Origin: Oleiagrimonas citrea
Lineage (GTDB): Bacteria; Pseudomonadota; Gammaproteobacteria; Xanthomonadales; Rhodanobacteraceae
Direction: 5' to 3'
Length of the DNA: 64,000 nt
Assembly (NCBI RefSeq): GCF_012395255.1
Contig: NZ_JAAZQD010000004.1
Coordinates: 372,001 to 436,000, forward strand
The notes under the pieces were generated by a model. The model was given only the letters and a program-made list of their open reading frames with translations, searched no databases and was not told the origin of the DNA. Numbering within the stretch: position 1 is the first letter of the stretch; the number at the start of each line of letters is the position of its first letter. The position numbers were made by a program, and so were the translations under genes. Shown here piece by piece: positions 1 to 8,274 of the stretch.

Positions 1-893
1 CGAACGCGGCGGCGTTCGCAGACGGGTACCCCAACTACGCCAGCACGGTGAGTCTGGGCATGGAGCAGACCTTCGACGCCGTGCTGGGCCGGATGGGTCC
101 GACGGCCCAGGGTCGCCAGGGCGTCTGGGGCCAGACGATGGCCGGTCTGGGCGGATTGGGCCAGGGCTCGCGCTATCAGCTGAACGGCGCGGCGGCCGGC
201 TATGGTCACGTCATCACGGACCGCTTCGTGCTGGGCGTGGCGGTGTCGGGCGGAACGACGACGACGACGGTGGACGCCATGCAGGTGCGCGCCAAACCGT
301 TCGGCGGCTTCGTGTACGGCATCTGGCGCAACGGCGGCTGGAAGGTGTCGGGCAGCTTCGGTGTGGGCAAGCTCAAGCAGGACAGCAAGCGCTATCTGAG
401 CGTGGTGAGCGGAATCCAGACCGCGCACGGTGAAGGTCGCTACAACGGCGCTGCGCTACGTGTGGACTACACCGCCCGCGCGGGGCGCTGGTCGTTCACG
501 CCGTACGCGGGGATGGATACCGTCAACGCACGGTACGATGCGGCGCAGGAGCAAGGCATCACCTTGCTGGCGCTGCATTACGGCAAGGTGAGCCAGCATC
601 TGTCGCACTACCAGGCGGGCCTGCGCATCGGCGCCGAGTGGGGTCACTGGCAGCCGTGGGTGCAGGCGGGCACGGAAGGCTGGGGTGGCGACCGCGCAAT
701 CATGGTGACGGAGAGCCTGGGCGACTATCCCAAGGATGTGACCAGCAGTGCACTGCCGGGTAGCGCACTGAGCGGCGGAGCGGGCGTGACGTGGACGTCG
801 GCTCGCTGGCAGGCGTCGCTGTCCTGGCACGGCGCAGCGGGCCACCATTATCACGGCAGCCGCGGCATGCTGCAGGCGCGCTACAGCTGGTAG
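1..893 (+). CDS. Autotransporter C-terminal beta-barrel (5' truncated)
   Basis: The reading frame is open from the first bases of the window, so only the last ~296 residues are seen and the passenger domain lies outside. The visible part is rich in alternating hydrophobic/polar strands with many Gly, Tyr and Trp residues, and ends in ARYSW. A terminal aromatic residue of this kind is the outer-membrane assembly signal recognised by the BAM complex. This fits the autotransporter beta-domain family (PF03797), about 280 residues, which inserts into the outer membrane and exports the passenger. What the passenger does (adhesin, esterase, protease) cannot be told from this piece. It converges on dxs across a strong bidirectional terminator. 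Confidence 0.85.
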   Translation, partial: NAAAFADGYPNYASTVSLGMEQTFDAVLGRMGPTAQGRQGVWGQTMAGLGGLGQGSRYQLNGAAAGYGHVITDRFVLGVAVSGGTTTTTVDAMQVRAKPFGGFVYGIWRNGGWKVSGSFGVGKLKQDSKRYLSVVSGIQTAHGEGRYNGAALRVDYTARAGRWSFTPYAGMDTVNARYDAAQEQGITLLALHYGKVSQHLSHYQAGLRIGAEWGHWQPWVQAGTEGWGGDRAIMVTESLGDYPKDVTSSALPGSALSGGAGVTWTSARWQASLSWHGAAGHHYHGSRGMLQARYSW

Positions 894-912
894 GAGGCAT
901 CGCCAGGGAACG

Positions 913-942
913 AAAAAGGCCCGCCATCGCGCGGGCCTTTTT
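913..942. terminator. Bidirectional rho-independent terminator
   Basis: A perfect 12-bp inverted repeat with arms AAAAAGGCCCGC and GCGGGCCTTTTT surrounds a 6-nt loop. It has an A-tract on one side and a T-tract on the other, so it can stop transcription from the autotransporter (+) and from dxs (-). Confidence 0.9.
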
Positions 943-964
943 CTTGTGTCGAGATGTGAATGCT

Positions 965-2851
965 TCAGCCGTTGGCCGTGGTGCGCTGCGCCAGCTGGGG
1001 GAAGCGCGCCAGGATGGCGCGTCGCATGGAAGGCAGATCGAGACCGGCCATGCTCAGTACTTCCTCGCGGCTGCCGTGTTCGAGGAACTTGTCCGGCAGA
1101 CCCAAATGAAGAATCGGCATGGCGATGCCGTGCGCAGCCAGGCATTCGGCCACCCCGGAACCGGCGCCGCCGGCCACGGCGTTGTCCTCGAACGTCACGA
1201 AGGCATCGTGTGTGCGAGCCATCTCCAGGATCATGTCCTCATCGAGCGGCTTCACGAAGCGCATGTTGACCAGCGTGGCGTCCAGCTCGGCGGCCAGTTC
1301 GGCGGCGGGCGCCAGCATGGCGCCGAACGAGAGCAGTGCCAGTCCGTGGCCGCGCCGTCGCAGTTCGGCCTTGCCGAGGGGCAGGGTCTCCAGGTCCTCG
1401 TGGATCGCCACGCCCGGACCGGTGCCACGCGGATAGCGCACCGCGGCGGGGCCTTCGTGCTTGAAGCCGGTACTGAGCATGGCGCGGCATTCGTTCTCGT
1501 CGGCCGGCGCCATGACCACCATGTTCGGCAGGCAGCGCAGGTAGCTGAGATCGAAGCTGCCCGAATGCGTGTCGCCGTCGGGGCCGACCACGCCGCCGCG
1601 ATCGACGGCGAACAGCACGTCGAGATTCTGCAGCGCCACATCGTGGATAGCCTGATCGTAGGCGCGCTGCAGGAAGGTGGAGTAGATCGCCACCACCGGC
1701 TTGGCGTCCTCGCAGGCCATGCCGGCGGCGAGCGTCACGGCATGTTGCTCGGCAATGGCAACGTCGAAATAGCGCTGCGGATATTCACGCGAGAAACGCA
1801 CCAGGCCGGAACCCTCGCGCATGGCGGGGGTGATGCCGTACAGGCGCTCGTCTGCGGCTGCCATGTCGCACAGCCAGTCGCCGAAGACCTGGGTGTAGGT
1901 GATCTTGCCGGGTGCCTTCTTGATGACGCCCGCCTGCGGGTCGAACGGACCGACCGCGTGGTAGTCGATCTGCGCGTTCTCGGCCGGCGCGTAGCCCTTG
2001 CCCTTGGTGGTGATGACGTGCAGCAGCTGCGGGCCGGGCAGGTCCTTGACCGTCTTCATGGCCGCGACCAGCGCGTCCATGTCGTGGCCGTCGATGGGGC
2101 CGGTGTAGTGGAAGCCCAGTTCCTCGAACAGCGTCGAGGGCATGAACATGCCCTTGGCGTGCTCTTCCCAGCGCTTGAAGAAGCGCCCCATGAACGACTG
2201 CCGCGGGATCGCGCGCTTGGCGCGTTCGCGCCAGCTGTTGAGCGTGCGGTTGGCGAGCAGGCGGGCCAGGGTCTTGGTCAGCGCGCCGACGTTCTCGCTG
2301 ATCGACATGCCGTTGTCGTTGAGCACGACCAGCATTTCGGGTTCGACGTCGCCGCCGTGGTTCATGGCTTCGAAGGCCATGCCGGCCGTCATCGCACCGT
2401 CGCCGATCACGGCCACGACCTTGCGCATGTCGCCGCGGCGCTGGTTGGCGATGGCCATGCCCAGCGCGGCCGAGATCGAGGTCGAGGAATGGCCGACGCC
2501 GAAGGTGTCGTACTCGCTCTCCTCGCGGCGCGGGAACGGCGCCAGGCCGTCCTTCTTCTTGATCGTGGTGATGCGGTCGCGGCGGCCGGTGAGGATCTTG
2601 TGCGGATAGCACTGGTGGCCGACATCCCAGACCAGCCGGTCGTGCGGCGTCTCGAACAGCCAGTGTAGCGCCACGGTCAGTTCGACCACGCCCAGGCCCG
2701 CGCCGAAATGGCCGCCGGAGCTGGCGACCGATTCGATCAGGTAGGCACGCAGTTCGTCGGCGACATCCTGAAGCTGCGTCTGCGAAAGCTGGCGCAGGTC
2801 GGACGGATGTTCGATGCGTGCCAGTAGGGGGTAGCGTGTGGCGTCGATCAT
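965..2851 (-). CDS. dxs: 1-deoxy-D-xylulose-5-phosphate synthase
   Basis: First enzyme of the MEP isoprenoid pathway: it condenses pyruvate with glyceraldehyde 3-phosphate using thiamine diphosphate. The product also feeds thiamine and pyridoxal synthesis. The 628-residue protein has the expected three-domain transketolase-like layout. The conserved N-terminal His lies in SGGHFG near residue 48, the ThDP-binding GDG motif ([10 protein letters not shown]) near 150, and the C-terminal transketolase domain carries [14 protein letters not shown] chose the ATG giving [10 protein letters not shown] because it gives the usual family length; the frame stays open 16 codons further upstream, but those residues are not family-like. 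The gene stands alone, with a terminator downstream. Confidence 0.97.
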   Translation of the reverse strand: MIDATRYPLLARIEHPSDLRQLSQTQLQDVADELRAYLIESVASSGGHFGAGLGVVELTVALHWLFETPHDRLVWDVGHQCYPHKILTGRRDRITTIKKKDGLAPFPRREESEYDTFGVGHSSTSISAALGMAIANQRRGDMRKVVAVIGDGAMTAGMAFEAMNHGGDVEPEMLVVLNDNGMSISENVGALTKTLARLLANRTLNSWRERAKRAIPRQSFMGRFFKRWEEHAKGMFMPSTLFEELGFHYTGPIDGHDMDALVAAMKTVKDLPGPQLLHVITTKGKGYAPAENAQIDYHAVGPFDPQAGVIKKAPGKITYTQVFGDWLCDMAAADERLYGITPAMREGSGLVRFSREYPQRYFDVAIAEQHAVTLAAGMACEDAKPVVAIYSTFLQRAYDQAIHDVALQNLDVLFAVDRGGVVGPDGDTHSGSFDLSYLRCLPNMVVMAPADENECRAMLSTGFKHEGPAAVRYPRGTGPGVAIHEDLETLPLGKAELRRRGHGLALLSFGAMLAPAAELAAELDATLVNMRFVKPLDEDMILEMARTHDAFVTFEDNAVAGGAGSGVAECLAAHGIAMPILHLGLPDKFLEHGSREEVLSMAGLDLPSMRRAILARFPQLAQRTTANG

Positions 2852-2982
2852 TGCCGTATTTTCGCACCATCGGTGCGTTCTGTCCTGTACTGCGCGCAAT
2901 CGCCGCGCTCGACAGCATCATGGCCCCGGTTCCGGGCCCGGATGAGGCGCTGCGCGGGCGTTTTCCGGGCGCGGGTAGCGCT

Positions 2983-3555
2983 TCAGCTCGGTCGGCGCTT
3001 GCGCGGCAGGTGGTTGACCAGGAACTGCATCTGGTCGGCCAGGATGTTGCGGTTGGACAGGATCAGGTGCTCGACCCAACTGGGCCGGTAGGGCACGGCC
3101 AGCAGCGGCATGTGCGCCTGCTGCGGCGTCCGGTTGCCCTTGCGCAGATTGCAGTGGGTGCAGGAGCTGACCACGTTCTCCCAGATGTCCTGGCCGCCGC
3201 GCGAAACCGGCATGACGTGGTCCCGGGTCAGGGCGCTGCGGGCGAAATGCTCGCCGCAGTACAGGCACAGGTACTTGTCGCGGGCGAACAGCGCGTTGTT
3301 GGTCAGTGCCGGCGAGGGGGCGATGCCACTGGCTCTGCAATGGCCGGTGCTGGCGACGATCGGGTGCAGCAGCAGGGTGGTCTGGGCACCGGTCAGTCGA
3401 TTGGTGCCGCCGTGCACGGTCAGGCAGGGATCGCCGAGCGTCCAGGCCACGGCCTCTCGAACGTAGAGGCAAACCGCGTCCTGCCAGCTGATCCAGTCGA
3501 GGATTCGACCGCCGGCGTCAAGGGCCAGCACTCGCGTGGAGTGCAGGTCGTGCAT
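2983..3555 (-). CDS. HNH endonuclease family protein
   Basis: The 190-residue protein has an HNH nuclease fold in its second half. A zinc-type CxxC (YLCLYC, residues 97 and 100) is followed by the catalytic RDHVMPVSRGG (His 113), an Asn in ENVVSSC, and a second CxxC (C132, C135). This is the classic small bacterial HNH arrangement (PF01844/PF14279). Such stand-alone housekeeping HNH genes are common and their substrate is mostly unknown. The N-terminal 90 residues match no domain I recognise. I chose the start with GGAAGA seven bases upstream; another ATG lies 21 bases further upstream. There is no restriction-modification or phage gene next to it, so a defence role is not supported. Confidence 0.85.
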   Translation of the reverse strand: MHDLHSTRVLALDAGGRILDWISWQDAVCLYVREAVAWTLGDPCLTVHGGTNRLTGAQTTLLLHPIVASTGHCRASGIAPSPALTNNALFARDKYLCLYCGEHFARSALTRDHVMPVSRGGQDIWENVVSSCTHCNLRKGNRTPQQAHMPLLAVPYRPSWVEHLILSNRNILADQMQFLVNHLPRKRRPS

Positions 3556-3749
3556 GTTCGAATCTTCCGTCAGCATCTGCGTATCGATCCCTCGTGGTGG
3601 GGCGAGATAAGCGTTCCTGCCGGTGGGGCGGGCCTTTCGCGCGACCCCGATTCCTGCTTTGTTCCGAGCATAGCGGAAAAAATAGGGTTTTTAACCCTCT
3701 GGGCAGGCTGCGCACGATTTCAGCCTAGCCGGCGAATGTGGCGATGGTC

Positions 3750-3778
3750 TTACTGCCCGGCCAGTGCGCTGGTATGAT
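3750..3778 (+). promoter_or_regulatory. Putative sigma70 promoter of the sapC-like gene
   Basis: TTACTG (3750-3755) and TATGAT (3773-3778) are separated by 17 bases, a good sigma70-like spacing and -10 box in otherwise GC-rich DNA. It lies about 85 bases upstream of the SapC start. This rests on inspection only. The rest of the 306-base gap between the HNH and SapC genes holds an AT-rich patch (about 3656-3705) but no gene. Confidence 0.4.
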
Positions 3779-3861
3779 CAGAGATTGACCAAAAGCCGTC
3801 GTCGCGTTCTCGAGGACCCCGGAGGGGCGGTCCGGCACGACGGGCAACGAGGAATGACCAA

Positions 3862-4677
3862 GTGAGCGAAGTTCTTTTCTACGAGCGCCCGGTGCCGCTC
3901 AACCGCGATTCCCACAAGAATCTGCGAATCAAGCCCATTCCCAGCGCTGCCTTCGCGGCCAAGGCGCACTCGGTGCCCTTGTCCTGCGTCGAGTTCCCGC
4001 ATGCGGCGCATCACTATCCGATCCTGTTTGCCGGCGACAGCCTGGACGATCTGAATCCGATCGTCCTGCTCGGCCTGCGTCAGGAAGAGAACCTGATGGT
4101 TGATGAGAACGGGTTCTGGGCATCCGACACCTACGTGCCCGCGTTCGTCCGCCGCTATCCGTTCGTGCTGGCCGAGAAGCCGCCGGAAGAAGGCAAGGAC
4201 GGCGACGACTTTGCCGTGTTCCTGGACGAGGCCTATCCCGGATTCGGTACCGAGGAAGGGCAGCGCCTGTTCAACGAGGACGGCACGGACACCGAGACCC
4301 TGAAGCAGGCGGTCGCGTTCCTGGGTGAGTTCCAGCAGCACATTCGCCGCACGCGCGAGCTGATGAAGCGTCTGCACGATCTGGAGCTGTTCACCAGCCG
4401 TACGATCGAGATCAAGATGCCGGGCAAGAACGTCGTTCTGAACGGTCTCTACGTGGTGGACGAGCAGAAGCTGCAGGGCCTCGACGCCGAGACGCTGCAC
4501 GGCCTGATGCAGGACGGCTCGCTGACCTGGATCTTCGCGCACCTGTTCTCGCTCTCGAACCTGGATCGACTGGTGCAGCGCATGCACGCGCGCTTCACGC
4601 CGGAAGAGCGGGCCGAGTTCGAAGCCAAGATGAGGGAAGAGGCGGAGAACCAGGCCAAGGCCGGCAACGACGCCTGA
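3862..4677 (+). CDS. SapC family protein
   Basis: The 271-residue protein matches the SapC family (PF07277), named after a Campylobacter S-layer-associated protein. Typical pieces are the N-terminal VPLNRDSHKNLRI, the PILFAG motif, the LVDENGFW-like LMVDENGFWASDTYVPAFVRRYPF core, and the EFQQHIRRTREL helix. No signal peptide or membrane segment is visible, so it looks cytosolic. In Xanthomonadales and Caulobacterales such genes often sit near TonB-dependent receptors and tryptophan halogenase-like genes, but none is present here. The start is a GTG after a GAGGAA sequence. The biochemical function of the family is unknown. It converges on the GNAT gene across a terminator. Confidence 0.85.
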   Translation: MSEVLFYERPVPLNRDSHKNLRIKPIPSAAFAAKAHSVPLSCVEFPHAAHHYPILFAGDSLDDLNPIVLLGLRQEENLMVDENGFWASDTYVPAFVRRYPFVLAEKPPEEGKDGDDFAVFLDEAYPGFGTEEGQRLFNEDGTDTETLKQAVAFLGEFQQHIRRTRELMKRLHDLELFTSRTIEIKMPGKNVVLNGLYVVDEQKLQGLDAETLHGLMQDGSLTWIFAHLFSLSNLDRLVQRMHARFTPEERAEFEAKMREEAENQAKAGNDA

Positions 4678-4698
4678 TCCCCGCTGCGCGGATCGACG

Positions 4699-4732
4699 AA
4701 AAACGCCCATCCGGCTGGATGGGCGTTTTTTT
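4699..4732. terminator. Bidirectional rho-independent terminator
   Basis: A perfect 14-bp inverted repeat (4699-4712 with 4717-4730) surrounds a GGCT loop. It is flanked by five A on the left and seven T on the right, and serves the convergent SapC and GNAT genes. Confidence 0.92.
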
Positions 4733-4759
4733 GTGCTTCATCGAAGCGCGTGAGCGTCT

Positions 4760-5239
4760 CTATCGAAGCGGCTGCGCCATGCGCACCAGGTCGACGTCGA
4801 AGCCCGCGGCCTCGTACATGCGTCGTGCGCGCTCGTTGCCCGGGAAAACGGCCAGCGTGATCATGTGGCAGTGGTGCTCCTCGGCCCACTCGCGGCTGTG
4901 ATCGAGCAGGGCCTTGCCGATGCCGCGTCCTTCCTGCTTCGGCGACACGGCCAGATCGGAAATGTGGCAGTTGGTGCGGCCATTGAAGAAGTCCTGCGTC
5001 TTCTGCAGATGCACGAAGCCCAGCCGCATGCCGCTGTCGCGATCCTCGGCGACGAACATGAAACTGTTGGCCGGCGAATCTTCCAGGTGCTCGGACAGGT
5101 CCTTGCGGATGCCTTCGATGCATTCGTTGCGTCGTCGCCAGGCGGGCAGCGGAAAATCGACGAAACGCGGCACCAGTCCGATGATGAAGTCATCGTCGTC
5201 GGGGCTGGCCAGACGGATCAGGAAGGGCGAATCGCTCAT
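4760..5239 (-). CDS. GNAT family N-acetyltransferase
   Basis: The 159-residue protein has the GNAT fold. The acetyl-CoA pyrophosphate-binding motif A reads QEGRGIGKALL (Q/R-x-x-G-x-G/A) near residues 102-111. It is preceded by the beta4 strand HISDLAVSP and followed by motif B ALNERARRMYEAAGF-like NERARRMYEAAGF. It transfers an acetyl group from acetyl-CoA to an amine, but the acceptor cannot be predicted. I chose the start MSDSPFLIRL, where the GNAT domain begins; the frame extends upstream, but those residues are unlike any domain. Confidence 0.88.
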   Translation of the reverse strand: MSDSPFLIRLASPDDDDFIIGLVPRFVDFPLPAWRRRNECIEGIRKDLSEHLEDSPANSFMFVAEDRDSGMRLGFVHLQKTQDFFNGRTNCHISDLAVSPKQEGRGIGKALLDHSREWAEEHHCHMITLAVFPGNERARRMYEAAGFDVDLVRMAQPLR

Positions 5240-5353
5240 GACAGCTCGCTGACTACGGCGCCCGGGGCGCGGGTGTGCAGTTCTACACCTTCGCGGCGAT
5301 GCCGGAAAGTGCGAATCGTGCATCGCGCGACGTTCTGCCCGGTTCGTCGTGCC

Positions 5354-7129
5354 TCAGCGCACGGCGGGCACGCCGTCGATGCCGGACTGGATCGCGGCCC
5401 GATGCGCATGCGTGCGCGGCAGAATGCGGCTGAAGTAGAAGCGCGCGGTGTCGCGTTTGCCGGCCTGCGCTTCGGCATCCAGACTGGACTCGGGCAGGGC
5501 GGCCACGGTTCGCGCCCACATCCAGGCCAGCACGATGTAGCCGGAGTAGAACAGGTAGTCCACGGCCGCCGCGCCGATTTCGTCGGGATGGCCCTGGGCA
5601 CGCTGGCCGATTTCCTGGGTCAGTTCGCCCCAGGTCTTGGCATGCACGGCCAGCGGTCCGACGAACTCGCCCAGCGTCTCGTCCTCGGCGTGCTGCTGGC
5701 AGAACGCCGCGATGTCGCCGAGCACATGCTTGAGTCCCGCGCCCTGCAGCTGCATGACCTTGCGGCCGAGCAGGTCCAGCGCCTGGATGCCGGTGGTGCC
5801 TTCGTACAGCGTGGTGATGCGTGCGTCGCGGGCAAACTGCTCGATGCCGTGCTCGGCGATGTAGCCATGGCCGCCGTAGGTCTGCAGCGCATGGTAGGTG
5901 CATTCGACGGCTGCCTCGGTCAGCAGCGCTTTGCAGATGGGGATGAGGAAGCTGAGCACCTCGCCGGCGCGGGCGCGTTCGGCGGCGTCCTCACTGCGTT
6001 CCTCGATGTCGCTCTGCAGCGCCGCGTACAGTGCCAGCGCGCGCCCGCCTTCGGCGAAGGCGCGCTGGGTCAGTAGCATGCGGCGCACGTCAGGATGCAC
6101 GATGATCGGATCGGCGGCCTTGTCCGGTTCCACGGCGCCCGACAGCGCGCGCATCTGCAGGCGTTCGCGGCAGTAGGCGAAGCTGTTCTGCATCGCGCGC
6201 TCGATCAGCGAAAGTCCCTGGATGCCCACGGCCAGGCGGGCGGCGTTCATCATGGTGAACATGGCCATCAGGCCCTTGTGCGGCTGGCCGATCAGGTAGC
6301 CCTCGGCGCCGTCGAAGTTCATCACGCAGGTGGCCGATCCCTTCAGGCCCATCTTGTGCTCGATGGCGCCGCAGGCGACGGCGTTGCGCTCGCCCATGGC
6401 GCCGTCGCGGGCGACCTTGAACTTGGGCACGATGAACATGGAGATGCCGCGGCTGCCGGCTGGTGCGTCGGGCAGGCGTGCTAGCACCAGGTGGACGATG
6501 TTCTCAGTGAAGTCATGCTCGCCCGCGGTGATGAAGATCTTGGTGCCGGTGAGGCGGTAGGCACCGTTCTCGCCCGGTTCCGCACGCGTCTTGAGCAGGC
6601 CGAGATCGGAGCCGGCCTGCGGTTCTGTCAGGCACATGGTGCCGGTCCAGCGACCTTCGACGATCGGTTTCAGGAAGACCTCGCGCTGCCAGTCCTCGCC
6701 ATGCGCCAGCAGCGCGTCGGTGGCGCCCTGCGACAGCAGTGGGTACGTACCCCAGGCCAGGTTGGCCGAGTCGATCATCTCCTTGACCAGTGCGCCGATG
6801 CTGTGCGGCAAGCCCTGGCCACCGAAAGCCTCTGGCGCGGTCAATCCGGCCCAGCCGCCGTCGACGTACTGCGCGTAGGCCTCGCGGAAGCCCTCCGGCG
6901 TGCGCACCGAGGCGGTGTCGCGGTCGAAGTGGCAGCCCTCGGCATCGCCTTTCTGGTTCAGTGGCGCGAGAACCTGTTCGTTGAAGCGCGCGGCTTCGTT
7001 CAGGACGGCGTCGATGAGCTCGCGACCCAGCGCTTCGCCGCCGGGCAGACGCGCCAGCGTGGCGTCGCCGCCGAGCAGGTCGTAGAAGGCGAAACGCATG
7101 TCATCGAGCGGGGCGGCGTATAGTGTCAT
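5354..7129 (-). CDS. Acyl-CoA dehydrogenase, large (DmdC/FadE-like) type
   Basis: The 591-residue FAD enzyme oxidises acyl-CoA to 2-enoyl-CoA and passes electrons to ETF. It has the N-terminal, middle and C-terminal acyl-CoA dehydrogenase domains (MCLTEPQAGSDLG for FAD/substrate binding near 165; the catalytic-base region TLYEGTTGIQALDL near 425). An additional C-terminal domain makes it longer than the ~380-residue short-chain type. This is the group that includes PA-type FadE enzymes and the 3-methylmercaptopropionyl-CoA dehydrogenase DmdC, so chain-length preference is open. It sits 27 bases downstream of a lipoprotein gene on the same strand and may be cotranscribed with it. Confidence 0.93.
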   Translation of the reverse strand: MTLYAAPLDDMRFAFYDLLGGDATLARLPGGEALGRELIDAVLNEAARFNEQVLAPLNQKGDAEGCHFDRDTASVRTPEGFREAYAQYVDGGWAGLTAPEAFGGQGLPHSIGALVKEMIDSANLAWGTYPLLSQGATDALLAHGEDWQREVFLKPIVEGRWTGTMCLTEPQAGSDLGLLKTRAEPGENGAYRLTGTKIFITAGEHDFTENIVHLVLARLPDAPAGSRGISMFIVPKFKVARDGAMGERNAVACGAIEHKMGLKGSATCVMNFDGAEGYLIGQPHKGLMAMFTMMNAARLAVGIQGLSLIERAMQNSFAYCRERLQMRALSGAVEPDKAADPIIVHPDVRRMLLTQRAFAEGGRALALYAALQSDIEERSEDAAERARAGEVLSFLIPICKALLTEAAVECTYHALQTYGGHGYIAEHGIEQFARDARITTLYEGTTGIQALDLLGRKVMQLQGAGLKHVLGDIAAFCQQHAEDETLGEFVGPLAVHAKTWGELTQEIGQRAQGHPDEIGAAAVDYLFYSGYIVLAWMWARTVAALPESSLDAEAQAGKRDTARFYFSRILPRTHAHRAAIQSGIDGVPAVR

Positions 7130-7156
7130 GTCGGATCCTGTGGGTGCGGTGTGGGC

Positions 7157-7627
7157 TCAGCGCCAGGTGTCGGCGATGCCGGGAACGGGCGATAACCAGG
7201 TGTCCTGGCTCTGCACCTTGAAGGTGCGGGCCTTCTTGCTCTGCTCGGGTTGGCCGGTCGCGCTGCCGCTGAGCTGATAGCGAACCGAGTTTCCGGATGC
7301 GGCGAGGAGCTTGGCGGCGGCGGCGGAGGGCATGATGCGGACTTCGGCGACATCGACCGAGAGCGCGGGGATGTCCAGATCGATGGGTTGGTCGATGCGG
7401 CCTGCGGCGACGCCGTGGAGTTTCATGTCCAGGTGCACAGCGCTGAATTTCACGCCGTCGTAGCTGTTGTTCTGGATGCGCAGTTGCATCTGCCATTGGC
7501 CGTCGGCCGTCACGTGCAACTGCTGGATGCTGACCAGCGGCGGGAACACGCTCTTGCGCGTCGGGCCGCAGGCGCTCAGCGCGACCAACGATGCGATCAG
7601 GAGTACCACGCTCAGAACGCGTTTCAT
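7157..7627 (-). CDS. LEA type 2 (LEA-14/WHy-like) lipoprotein
   Basis: The 156-residue protein starts with a lipoprotein signal peptide: Lys-Arg, a hydrophobic stretch and the lipobox ALSAC. A single WHy/LEA-14-like beta-sandwich domain follows (VSIQQLHV... MQLRIQNNSYDGVKF... HLDMKLHGVAAGR). Proteins of this kind are water-stress-related in plants and are small periplasmic lipoproteins of unknown role in bacteria. The ATG used has GGAGG five bases upstream; an ATG four codons earlier would put that GGAGG inside the gene. It probably forms an operon with the downstream acyl-CoA dehydrogenase. Confidence 0.8.
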   Translation of the reverse strand: MKRVLSVVLLIASLVALSACGPTRKSVFPPLVSIQQLHVTADGQWQMQLRIQNNSYDGVKFSAVHLDMKLHGVAAGRIDQPIDLDIPALSVDVAEVRIMPSAAAAKLLAASGNSVRYQLSGSATGQPEQSKKARTFKVQSQDTWLSPVPGIADTWR

Positions 7628-7760
7628 GCCTGCCTCCAAACGAATGTTCGAATTTCGATTCTAACGCCCGGAAGCGTAGATGCCACCCGTTGCGACACGA
7701 TGTCCTTGCAATCGTTGGTGCGCGCGGCATGATGCTTCTTTTCCTCGCGAAGAACCGCTC

Positions 7761-8228
7761 ATGCCACGACGCATTGCCGCCCGCCGTTCGCCGATCCACG
7801 GCAACGGCGTGTTCGCCCTCGCTCCGATCGCCAAGGGCGAAACCGTGATCCGCTACAAGGGGCGTCTCATCACGCACGCGCAGGCCGATCGCCTGTACGG
7901 CGACGGCGCCGATACCGGGCACACGTTCCTGTTCACGCTCAATGACAAGTACATCGTCGATGCCAACGTGGACGGCAACAACGCGCGCTGGATCAATCAC
8001 AGCTGCGATCCCAACTGCGAGGCGCTGATCGAGGAGGCCGACGACGGCAACCCGAAGCACGACAAGGTGCTGATCGAGGCCAAGCGCGACATCGCGCCGG
8101 GCGAAGAGCTGACCTACAACTACGGCATCGTGCTCGAGGTGCCGCACACAGCGAAGATGAAGAAGCTGTGGGCGTGCCGTTGCGGTTCGCCGAACTGCAC
8201 CGGGACGCTGCTGCAGCCCAAGTGCTGA
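7761..8228 (+). CDS. SET domain-containing protein-lysine methyltransferase
   Basis: The 155-residue protein is essentially one SET domain. It opens with SPIHGNGVFALAPIAKGE (the SET-I G-x-G AdoMet-binding part) and contains the pseudoknot motifs RWINHSCDPNCE and GEELTYNYG. It ends with a post-SET zinc cluster (CRCGSPNC). Enzymes of this fold move a methyl group from S-adenosylmethionine to lysine. The fold is mainly eukaryotic but is also found in chlamydiae and in many Proteobacteria, where the targets are mostly unknown. I chose the ATG at the SET-domain boundary; the open frame before it lacks any domain. It is unlinked to secretion genes. Confidence 0.88.
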   Translation: MPRRIAARRSPIHGNGVFALAPIAKGETVIRYKGRLITHAQADRLYGDGADTGHTFLFTLNDKYIVDANVDGNNARWINHSCDPNCEALIEEADDGNPKHDKVLIEAKRDIAPGEELTYNYGIVLEVPHTAKMKKLWACRCGSPNCTGTLLQPKC

Positions 8229-8254
8229 GGGTTTTCTTGAATCGACGGCTCCGA

Positions 8255-8274
8255 GCCTCCATTTCGGAGGCATG
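8255..8274 (+). promoter_or_regulatory. Start-codon hairpin burying the Shine-Dalgarno of the Gre-like gene
   Basis: GCCTCC and GGAGGC (8255-8260 and 8266-8271) form a 6-bp stem with a 5-nt loop. The right arm is the only Shine-Dalgarno-like GGAGG before the gene, and it ends one base before the ATG, closer than usual. As drawn, the stem would hide the ribosome site. Whether it regulates translation is unknown. Confidence 0.4.

Noticed and set aside
791-2668. A 625-codon plus-strand frame across dxs
   Set aside because: dxs is well recognised on the other strand; the frame has no domain and runs from the autotransporter end across the terminator.
2983-3555. HNH gene as part of a restriction or defence system
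   Set aside because: No methylase, phage or other defence gene is adjacent, and such housekeeping HNH genes are common.
3560-3572. GTTCGAATC-like sequence as a tRNA T-loop
   Set aside because: It lies just upstream of the HNH gene start and no acceptor stem, anticodon arm or CCA could be fitted around it; the same is true for the other GTTCGA hits.
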